From Asterias rubens (lineage: Eukaryota > Echinodermata > Asteroidea > Forcipulatida > Asteriidae): a stretch of DNA of 64,000 bases. Below are positions 34,348-44,600 of the stretch, piece after piece. A program made the translations under genes and the position numbers. The DNA lies in assembly GCF_902459465.1 (NCBI RefSeq), contig NC_047062.1, positions 15,879,994 through 15,943,993 on the forward strand, written 5' to 3'. Numbering within the stretch: position 1 is the first letter of the stretch; the number at the start of each line of letters is the position of its first letter. A model generated the notes under the pieces. The model was not told where the DNA came from, searched no databases, and worked only from the letters and a program-made list of their open reading frames with translations.

Positions 34348-37300
34348 TTACAGGAGAGAGATTATATTGTTTGAAAGAGAGCAAGTCAGGCCAGTACCGT
34401 CTGGCTCAACCTGCACTTGTTTCACAGCTCCGTCTTCAACCAATAGGGCGTAACTGTGGGGAGGAGGAGACAAGGAGAGAAGAAATTTATAAAATGGTGG
34501 TCATCATTTTTTCTAATCTCTTCTCAGATGATTTATTGATTTTAAAATTCTAATTCCAACAATGAGCACATAAGCAGAGTACATTTCGGGACAATCGACA
34601 AATTCAATTTTAAACAAGCACTTTAAAATGCTAGCGTTTCTGTTTGTTTGTTATTTTGTTTAGAGATCCAGTGTTTGACATGTTTATAAAATCTTACCGT
34701 TTGGATCGAACATTTCCAAGCACAGCGGTTACATCAAGCTCCATATCTACAGCCTGAAAAGTGCAAAATAATGAAGAATTATTTAGTTATTCCTGCTCAG
34801 CCTGCCAGTCATCACTCAATTTGTATAACTAAATTGAAAAGGGGGAATTCCAGCACAAATTATCATACTTGGATATGTTACTTCATTGAAAATATTTAAA
34901 GTTGATAATTGAGACAAACCTAGCACCTTCTAGAATTGACTCCAAAGACAACATCAGTTAAATTGTTAGTTCATAATTGTTTACCCCGATCTTTCCGATT
35001 GTCATGCACTGGAGGGTTATGACTAACTTATGTGTTAAAAATTTTGGTTAACAAATTGAAGCTCACGTAGTAAATTTCATTTGTCGCCTAGGCCTAAGAG
35101 TTCTATACAGTAGTTTAGTTGTTTGAAATTTGCTGTAATGTTAACCCAGAATGTGATCTAAAACATGACTCCATCAGACATTGATACATACCTTTGTGAA
35201 TTCACCCACAGTGTCGGCAAGCATACGAACCTGAAATTTCAAACAAGACAATTGGCAGAATTGAATAAAAAATCAAATGCTTTCCATGTAAAATGAAGCA
35301 GAGAGAAAAATAGTTTACAGGCTACAATTTTTTAAATACAACAGACACCACATTTTATTTGGATACTGGCTTAAAAATTACCAAAAATATACCCTGCTTT
35401 TAAAGGGTGTGCACAACATTTGTGAGGTTGAAAGGCATTCTGTTTGCACGCAACTTACATGGTATTAAGGTAAAAACTTCCCTTGAAGTATTTTTGCATG
35501 AAATGCTACCGTTTTGGAGTAATGAATAATGTGCTTTTTAAATTCCTACCTTGCCAGCAGCACCTTGAGCTTCTCCCCAAGCTGACATGACAAACGGATC
35601 ATTGACTGAAACACATAACACCAGATCGACCCCCTTGGCCTTCAACTTGTCAAAGTCATTCACGTAGCCTGGAAGATGCGTCTAAAAGGAATAACAATAC
35701 AAACTTATATATTATACACTAAAATTTATGGCAGGGTACACTTTTGGTAATCACTCTTCAGTTTAATGACCATAAAAACTTACTATGAAGGAACGATGAA
35801 GAGCTGCTGATGACTGTTTAAAACATTGTGAGAGGCGACTTTCTTTGAAGAATGTAGTTTTTAGAAAAAGAGGTAATTTTTCAGCCCAAAAATTTAACAC
35901 ACAATTCTATGCAACAAGGGTGGTGTTTTTTCTTTCATTATTTTCTTGCAAGTTTGATGACCAAAGAGCCAAAAATTCCACAGGTTTGTTAGTTTAAACA
36001 TGGGATACACCAAGTGAGGATACTTGTCTTTGATAAACATTCTTTATTTTCATACCAAAGGTAATCATTCCTTTATCGACGGTGATTTTGTTTTTCTAAT
36101 TTTTACAGACAAAGGCAGTGGACACTATTGGTAATTTGTCAAAATAATTATTAGCATAAAACTTTTCTTGGTGACGAGTAATGGGGAGAGGTTGATGGTA
36201 TAAACCATTGTGAGAAACTGCTCCCTCTGAAGTGCCAAAGTTTTCGAGAAAGAAGTAATTTTCCACGAATTTGATTTCGAGACCTCAGATTCAGAACTTG
36301 AGGTCTCGAAATCAACCATCTAAACGCACACAACTTTGTGTGACAAGGGTGTTTTTTTCTTTCATTATTATCTCGCAAGTTCGATGATCGATTGAGCTCA
36401 AATTTTCACAGGTTTGTTATTTTATGCATATGTTGAGATACACCAACTGTGAAGGCTAGTCTTTGACAATTACCAATAGTGTCCACTGCCTTCAACGACT
36501 TGGCACCAAGACTAAACAGAAACCTAACCAGTGAATGCACTGGGGGCTGGTCATCTCGCCACCTAGCAAGCTTGCCACCAACAAAGTCGCCCCCTGCAAA
36601 GTCGCCCCCTAACCGGCTCGCCCCGAGTTGTTACAAAGTCGCCCCCTGACAATGTCGCCCCCAAACAATGTCGCCCCCTAGCAAAGTCGCCCCCTGACAA
36701 TGTCGCCCCCAGCCAATGTCGCCCCCTAGCAAAGGCGCCCCAGAAAATAGTTAAGGGTTAGGGTTAGGGTTAGGGTTAGGGTTAGGGTTAGGGTTAGGGT
36801 TAGGGTTAGGGTTATAGGGTTAGGGTTAGGTTAGGGTGAGGGTTAGGGTTAGGGTTAGGGTTAGGGTTAGGGTTAGGGTAAGACCTTCCACAAGCACATT
36901 ACTTCATACGGAATTTTTTTCTGAAAATGTTTTAACTATATTTTTTTACCATAATTATTGTAGCCTTAATTATTTTCCGAACAACATCTGGGGGAGACTT
37001 TGCTAGGGGGCGACATTGTCAGGGGGCGACTTTGCTAGGGGGCGACATTGTTTGGGGCAACATTGCCAGGGGGCGACTTTGATTCAACCCGGGGCGAGCC
37101 GGGTAGGGGGCGACTTTGCAGGGGGGCGACTTTGTTGGTGGCGAGCTTGTCAGTTGGCGAGATGACCAGCATTCAATGCACTCATGGCAATACTACACCT
37201 TGCTGCATCCTGGTGTAAAAGCTCCTGGGACAGCAAAGATGATAGCCTTCTTTCCAGCAGTTAGTTCAGCTATGTTGACCTTGTTACCAGGGTTATCTTC

Positions 37301-38098
37301 CATCAGCTCCACGCTGGGAAGCTTGTCTCCAACCTAAAGCAGTTTTGAGCACAAAACAAAACTGTCATTTTCAAATCAGGGTTTTGAATAACATACTCTA
37401 CAAAAAAATGGATATTCTACTCTAGTGACTTTTTCCCAGTCTTTCAAATCTGCATCCCTGCTTGAATCCAGGGCAGTAGGCGCGGCCTACAATACATAAA
37501 GATCTCAAACATAATAGGTTTATTAAATGTTTTATTTAGTTGTAATAATCGTAACCCAGGGACCAAATAGACATGATAGAGGGATGGAGGAATTGTCACA
37601 ACTAACTAGCCTAGGTAAAAGTAGGTAAAAAAAAGTACCGGTATAGTATCCGACTGCCACTTTTTAAATTCAATTTGAAATAAAACAGTACTCAAGTCAA
37701 GGATTAATGCGAATATGCTTTTTGAGTGAAAACGTGACAGTCTAAACAATGGAGGTGGTCTAACGCAGAAATTTTCCCCATCATACCCAGTATGAATATT
37801 ATTAACAATATGAATTTGGAGCTCCAGATTTGAATTCCTCATGTACATGATCATAATGATGTAGTAGGAGGAAGATCATCACAAAACTATTGCTTTGATG
37901 GACTTTGTAATTGTTACTGGTGGTCGTGGCATGGAGGTAGAGCAATTACCGAAACATAGCTCTCTCCTTTCTCAGCTCAAACTTCCATTTGAAACTTACC
38001 GTGATCGGCATGTTTTGAGTGGATGTTGTGGAAAGCGCTCTGAAAGCTGTGGTCAACAACCGACTACCAGCAGTTCTCACTTGAAACAACTGCAACAT
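34348..38098 (-). CDS. PRDX5: PRDX5, atypical 2-Cys peroxiredoxin-5
   Basis: Thioredoxin-dependent peroxidase that reduces H2O2, alkyl hydroperoxides and peroxynitrite in mitochondria, peroxisomes and cytosol. Minus-strand exons in order: 38098-38000, 37333-37199, 35681-35550, 35230-35192, 34753-34698, 34453-34348; phases agree, giving 188 residues. Residues 1-30 are Arg/Thr/Ser-rich without acids, as in a mitochondrial presequence. Met31 starts a second possible form (MPITVGDK). The peroxidatic motif PGAFTPGC gives Cys76, and Cys178 in GTGLTC fits the resolving cysteine of PRDX5. The protein ends SLL, near the SQL peroxisomal signal of the human protein. The exon 2 donor (GTGTAG) is weak. 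An in-frame TAA precedes the ATG. Confidence 0.93.
35727..36040. mobile_element. MITE family A, diverged partial copy
   Basis: GGCAGGGTACACTTTTGGTA starts it. The body keeps GTGAGAGGCGACTTTCTTTG and TTTGATGACC but lacks a right terminus. It lies in PRDX5 intron 2. Confidence 0.5.
36111..36494. mobile_element. MITE family A copy
   Basis: A full-length copy in PRDX5 intron 2, about 40 bp from the telomere-repeat element. Confidence 0.85.
36542..37174. mobile_element. 633-bp inverted-repeat element with a central TTAGGG array
   Basis: The ends share GCTGGTCATCTCGCCA in inverted orientation. Both arms, about 200 bp each, are built of a ~15-bp motif, AAAGTCGCCCCCT on the left and AGGGGGCGACTTT on the right, with a GGCTCGCCCC block at matching positions. 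An 8-bp duplication AATGCACT flanks the whole (36534-36541 and 37175-37182), as expected for hAT-type insertion. The centre (36751-36890) is an array of TTAGGG. It lies in PRDX5 intron 2, 24 bp from the exon 2 donor. Confidence 0.85.
36751..36890 (+). repeat. Interstitial TTAGGG array, about 23 units
   Basis: Mostly perfect TTAGGG with a few variants (TTATAGGG, TTAGG, GTGAGGG). It sits at the symmetry centre of the inverted-repeat element, not at a chromosome end, because genes continue on both sides. Confidence 0.97.
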
Positions 38099-38609
38099 CA
38101 CGATATTCAGTGCAGTGAAGCGTGGTAAAAAAATGATGAACGAGGATGTCAATTTCTGTTGACATTAGCAAAAGACGCCCTCTCGCGCGCGATGATGAAC
38201 TTAAAGTCAAGGGTGTAAAGTGAAGGAGTTGGTTCACTAGTAGTTGCGATAATCGTAACCCTCCATCCTCCCGACGGTCGGGAGGATGGAGGGTTACGAT
38301 TATCGCAACTAGTTCACTAGTGGATAACATTTTGATGTTTACACCCGCTGTTACCGTGCATTAAACTGTTTTTATTGTTTCCTTTAACCATTTTGCAATT
38401 CTATATTTTGTGTATTTCAAAATTTTCTTTGGTTTGGAAATGTACCTCGAATCTATACACCCCCTTTACAGAAAATGGTACAACCTACTTATCATAACCT
38501 TTGATCTCTAGTGACCCACATTTTGGAGAAGCACGACATGTGCACGAAATGAGAACAAACTTGTCTCTTAAAATTCAACTCTTCATAAGTGAGTGAGTGA
38601 TTCGTAATA
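38099..38609. promoter_or_regulatory. Shared PRDX5-EXOSC5 divergent promoter interval
   Basis: The two start codons are 511 bp apart and point away from each other, so the core promoters of both genes must lie largely here. Near 38183-38192 is a CpG cluster (CTCGCGCGCG). There is no clear TATA box. A perfect hairpin insertion sits at 38241-38311. Confidence 0.6.
38241..38311. repeat. Perfect 71-nt hairpin flanked by a 10-bp direct repeat
   Basis: The 35-bp arms 38241-38275 and 38277-38311 are exact reverse complements around a single G. GTTCACTAGT occurs immediately outside each arm (starting 38232 and 38312, its last base shared with the left arm), like a target-site duplication. It lies inside the PRDX5-EXOSC5 promoter interval. 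Confidence 0.9.
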
Positions 38610-41600
38610 ATGTCTTGCGATTCAAGTGAAGGGAAGTCTGAAGTGCGAACATTTGGCACAGTACAGAATTTGTTGTCTCGGCCAGATGGATCGGCAACGT
38701 TTACCCAAGGTAACTATAAAAATAAATCGATTTAACCAACGTTCAAAAACAGTTACTGAGTTCCACGGCCCGGACGGACGGCTGACCGAATGAAGTGTAT
38801 TTTTACTGCACTGGCTGAATGGGGCTCTGTACTAATTTTTACATATTTTGGCATTTGCATCTTCGTACTAGCGCGGTCAGCAGTAGGCCCCCCTACATAA
38901 TAAATGCAAATGTCAACATTTCAAATTTAGGTATAGAGCACCAGGCAGTAGGCAGTAGATGCATGGATGGAGGTAGATGTTTGTTAGTTAATATAATAAT
39001 CATAATGTGTGTTTATTTGCTTTACAATTCATCACTGAATTTATTGCTATTGTATTATTGATAATTGTGTATTCATAAACGCTTAAAATTATTGTTTGTA
39101 TTTGTTTTTTCTTCTTGTTAATTAGAATTGTTTTACGGTAACCATTTTCCTTCTTCGTTTAGGCTCAATCAACCTAGTAGAATTGCTTACATTGCTTTCT
39201 TTGTGAAGGGGGTCTGTACTCTCGTCTTTCTCGACAAGCTCCTGCTCGATCTCCATCACGATCTCCATCACGATCACATGTGTTTTGTTTAGGTTTTTAG
39301 TTTGTGTCTTCTGTAGTGTTGTTGTACGATTGTATTTGCTTGTAAGAATTTGTTTTATATTGTATTTCATCATTAACATAAAATTGTTGCCAAGTACTAT
39401 TGTCTTATGTTATTCACTACCAGTCCCTTTGACTAATGACTTTGTGTATTGATAACCTGGAAATAAAATGAATTTAATTGAAAGAAAATGATTTTTTATT
39501 TAATTCTTTTTTTACATCTCATTGTACAAAAACAATGCAAGTGTGTACATTTTTGTTTAGAGCCCCAGTTACTGGGTCTAGACTCAAGGTCACCGTGTGG
39601 TCCAGTGGTTAAACTGCAATTACATCACAATTTTGGTAGGTTCGAATCCCCCAAGCTAACCGCTGATTTCACAATGACTAGAATTAGTTGTTGTCTAGTT
39701 ACTAAATCAAAATATCTTGATTTGTGCAATTCATAATTATAGTCGTAAAGTTAAATCGATGTTTGTATAAGTGAGATTGGGTGTTGCCAGCTTGGTTGGT
39801 CAATTGGTTATCGAAGTTGCAAGAGAATAATAAAAGAAGAAAACAACCTTGTTGCACAAATTTGTGTGCTTTCAGGTTCCTAATAAAGTGAGAAATCATC
39901 TCTTTCTCAAAAACTACGTTACTGCTAGCCCCAACTTGATAATCGTCTCAACTATAGTTGGGACTGGTCCCAACTTGAGTGTTAAAGTTGGGGCGCCAAC
40001 TATAGTTGGGACAGTAATGCAGGGTACCAGCGCATTGCAGGGTACCAGGGTTGTTTTCTGCTGCATGCTGTGTGGTGGTGGTTGACGTGTGTGCACAGCC
40101 TCGTGGTGTGAGCTAGTCGTGAAATCAAGTCGGTAATTGTTTAGCAGTGTAGTTTAAGGGACGGTACTTTTGTGGCTGGAGCGTGGCGGTATGCAGTTGA
40201 AGCGTTTGTTGAGTGGGTAAATTAATTATTCTCAAGAAATTCTGAATACAGTTTTATGTTGAAAATTACAGTGACAGTTTGAGCCTACTTGTACAAATAG
40301 ATATGAACTTGTGGTCATCAAACAAATAAACATGCCTAGGGGCCAAGACAACTTGAACAAGCGAACTGTACCAATGACTGTCCTAACTATAGTCGAGACC
40401 GTCTCTACCAGATAAAATATTATAATATAAGTTTGGTCTATCCCCACTACAGTTGGGACAGTCATTACTACAGTTGGGACTGGGGGTCCCAACTAGAGTA
40501 ATGACTATCCCATCTTTACCAATGACTGTCCCAACTATAGTTGAGACCATCTCTACCAATTTATAAAATAAATTTGGTCTATCCCTATTACAGTTGGGAC
40601 AGTCATTACTACAGTTGGGACAACAACTGTCCCAACTGTACCAATGACTGTCCTAACTATAGTTGAGACCACCTCTACCAAATAAAATATTATAAAATAA
40701 ATTTGGTCTATCCCTATTACAGTTGGGACAGTCATTACTACAGTTGGGACAACAACTGTCCCAACTGTACCAATGACTGTCCTAACTATAGTTGAGACCA
40801 CCTCTACCAAATAAAATATTATAAAATAAATTTGGTCTATCCCTACTACAGTTGGGACAGTCGTTACTACAGTTGGGACTGGGGGTCCCAACTAGAGTAA
40901 CAACTGTCCCAACTATAGTTGAGACCACCTCTACCAAATAAAATATTATAAAATAAATTTGGTCTATCCCCACTACAGTTGGGACAGTCATTACTACAGT
41001 TGGGACTGGGGGTCCCAACTAGAGTAACAACTGTCCCAACTATAGTTGAGACCACCTCTACCAAATAAAATATTATAAAATAAATTTGGTCTATCCCTAC
41101 TACAGTTGGGACAGTCATTACTACAGTTGGGACTGGGGTCCCAACTAGAGTAACAACTGTCCCAACTATAGTTGAGACCACCTCTACCAAATACAATATT
41201 ATAAAATAAATTTGGTCTATCCCCACTACAGTTGGGACAGTCATTACTACAGTTTGGACTGGGGGTCCCAACTAGAGTAACAACTGTCCCAACTATAGTT
41301 GAGACCACCTCTACCAAATAAAATATTATAAAATAAATTTGGTCTATCCCTACTACAGTTGGGACAGTCATTACTACAGTTGGGACTGGGGTCCCAACTA
41401 GAGTAACGACTGTCCCATCTTCTATGAGGAGACCATCCTTACCACTCAGCTAAAATATTATCAACCCGGGCATATCCCACAGACTACACTGAGTTGGGAC
41501 AGTCAACCCATTGGTACAGTTTGGGACGGCAGCCTGCTGATGCAGAGAAATAACCGCAGTCTCAGACTTGAAATCAAGTCTACACAGTTTGGACCCGACA

Positions 41601-44600
41601 GTACAGTAATCCACGCATGTACTGTTGAGCTCTATGCATAGAGCTATATGTCTCTATGTGAACTCCCAACTACAGTTGGGACCCCCAACTTTAACACTCA
41701 AATTGGGACCAGTCCCAACTATAGTTGGGACGATTATCAAGTTGGGACGGAACATTACTTTAGAGGGAGCCGTTTCTCACAATGTTTTATACTATCAACC
41801 GCTCTCCATTGCTTGTTACCAAGTAAGATTTTATGCTAACAATTGTTTTGAGTAATTACCACACTATTTTAGTGTCCAGTAAGAGTGTCCATTGCCTTTA
41901 AGGACTTGATTTTAAAAAAAAGTATTATATTGTTTAATATTGTTAGGAGACACATCGGTAATGGCCGCAGTGTATGGTCCTGGAGACGTCAGACAGACCA
42001 AAGAAATCATTGATCGGGCAACAGTCGAGGTCATATACAAACCAACCGTTGGTATGCCTGGTGAGTATCCTTTTTAAACCCTCATATATTTGCCTCGTAA
42101 GCATTGCACAAGTTGTAGAGATTAATGAAAGAAAAACACTGATGCTTAATAAAAGGCTTCAGGCCTGAAGTCTTTTATTATTTGTGTGAGAATCTACCTT
42201 TTCCTCAAAAACCATTACCACAGAGAGAGCCATTTCTCACAACGTTTTATACAATCAATAGCTCTCCATTGCTCATTACCAAGTTAGGGTATATAGTAAC
42301 AATTGTATTGAGTAATTACTTGTAGTGTCCAGTCCTTGAAACCACCCACATCAATTTATGTAACTCAAGTTTCACCTCCCTCCTTCTTGTGCTTCTAGGT
42401 ATCAAGGAAAAGTTCCAGGAGGAGTTGATCCGTAACACCTGTGGAGCAGTGATCATGACCACATTACATCCAAGGACATCGGTTACCATAGTAACACAAG
42501 TTGTACACGATGCTGGATCAGTATCCTTTGCTACTGTTCTTGTTTCTATGGTTCCTGAGATCTGATATACATTTCACTTTTAATCATGTGTTGCACTTGT
42601 GTCAGACGTATGTTACAGGCCCCCTACATGTAAATGTAAAAAGTATGTCGACAAAATTGTCATTAATTAGTTGTGAGTATTTACCAATCTATGACCTTAC
42701 CTTTAACTGTCAATATTTAGAAGTAATGCCAGTTGTATAAATAACTCGTTTTCATTTGATTTATCATCCCTGGTACCGTGGGATTAACTATTGCAAACTG
42801 CTTACCAACCTAAATGGCAAGTGGTATAAATGAAAAATTGCCGTACAGCTAAGAGTCTTTCACATTGAGCCTTGGAGAAATGGGTTGAAATGAAACAAAA
42901 GGCAGAAGTGCAGTGTGAGTCTTTTTAAAGAGTTAAAACTATTCAGTATCATCACTGAACAAACATTGTTGCCTTAACGTTTACCAACCAGCTCTTATCA
43001 TGCAGTATCAATGCATCATGTATGGCTTTGATTGATGCCGGGGTACCAATGAAGTGTCTGGTTGCCAGTGTGACTTGTATGCTTGACAAGGAAAAGAGGC
43101 TGTTCCTAGACCCAACTGACAAGCAAACCAAGGTATGGATGCAAGTTTCGGCTCCTTTTTTGGTGTTTATTTGTACGTGTTCACTGGACATCTAGTGCTT
43201 TGTATCCTTTGGAAAAGGCGCTTTATAAATAGGGTTATTATTATTTGTCCTCGGTTGTCACTTTTGATTAAATATCATGTGACATAAGGCTCTGATTTCT
43301 GAATCATTGTAGTTTTTGTTTTTCATCATATGTTAACAATTAACCAGGGCCCAATATCATAAAGCTGATAAATGCACAAAACGTAGCTAAGCACAACACC
43401 ATTATGCCTACCAGAATATGGTTACTACATTGTATCTATGTTTTAACCTTTCTTATATGCCCTTGTGTGTATATTTATATGCGCATTTGTACTATTTTCA
43501 ACGCTGTTTGTATTACATATACATTTTTTTATTTCGATTTTATTGTATTTTCTTTACAGCTCTGCAGAAATGTATCGACCACTGAATTGTGATAGAAGAT
43601 GATTTCATTTGATATTTTTTGTTCAATATATATTTGTGCTCTTTAAGACCATTTGGAGAGGAGAGACAGGAACTGTGTTTCTTTTAGTCAATCCTTCGCG
43701 CTCCAGCTGTTTCGTTTTCCTTTCTCTGTTTTTTTATTTGCTCAATACTATATCTTTTAACGTTTTGACCTAATTAATGTGCATTATTGTGTGTTGTATC
43801 TACCCAAGAAATGAAATCAATATAAATATTAAAAAATATTAGTCCCATCAAAATGGTATTTTTGTAGAAGGCCTACTATTTGAGTCAGTCTGGTGTACTA
43901 CAACACTGTTCCTGTAAATTAATATATATATATATAGCAATGTTTAAAATGTGAAACAATCATAAATTATTCATAAATTAAAACAGTAGCAGCTGTTGGG
44001 TTTAGAATCGATTCGTTTATTACAACCAAAAAAGAGATGAGCAAAGATGCTGTTACCAGTTATGATAATTTTTCTTTTTTTAAATCAGAATTTTGCCTCA
44101 ACTGTTCTTAAAAAGCTTGAAAAGACTACACAATCCTATCATAGTCAGGGATGAGAAAATTTCAGACTTTTATTCGAAATTCAGAATGTTTAACGTCTGC
44201 CTTGAGAAAAAAAAGGTTAATTATTCTTGTTTTCCTCCTTCTTATACATGTAGTTAGGACTCCTTTAAGTATTTTTGTAGTATCATGGGGTTTTGTTTTG
44301 GTTTTGTTAGTGGTGCATGGAATTCCTGTTTATATGCTTACACAGTTGTTTTATAAATTTCGGTCTGTTTATTGGCTGCTTGTTTTACTTCATTTAATCT
44401 GTAAAGCGCCATGACAGTCTGTTTAGACGGATTTTTAGCGCTATTATTATTATTATTTACCTGCTCATTTCCATTCAATTTTTTTTTAGGATGCAGCATG
44501 TTGTGCCACGTTCGCTTTTGACAGCAGTAACAAAAAGGTCATCACTTCAACAATGCAAGGGTCATGCACAGTCCAAGAGGTCAGTACCAACTTCCGCTCT

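Larger units (their letters stand above)
39795..41901. mobile_element. MITE family A copy split by the 1828-bp element
   Basis: The left half (39795-39923) ends in CTCAAAAACTACGTTACT. The right half (41752-41901) resumes TTAGAGGGAGCCGTTTCTC after a repeated ACATTACT and ends ATTGCCTTTAAG. In intact copies the two halves are contiguous. Confidence 0.8.

Noticed and set aside
36751-36890. TTAGGG array as a true chromosome end
   Set aside because: Coding exons of PRDX5 lie on both sides and the array is symmetric within an inverted-repeat element with an 8-bp target duplication.
38064-38330. Minus-strand 88-aa frame over the promoter hairpin
   Set aside because: It overlaps PRDX5 exon 1 in another frame and runs through the foldback repeat; no family resemblance.
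39122-39379. Charged 85-aa minus-strand frame as a gene
   Set aside because: No recognisable domain, and it sits inside what looks like a retroelement tail in EXOSC5 intron 1.
40232-41371. Overlapping minus-strand open frames rich in [13 protein letters not shown]
   Set aside because: They arise from the 127-bp satellite. The unit is not a multiple of three, frames shift between copies, and no domain is recognised.
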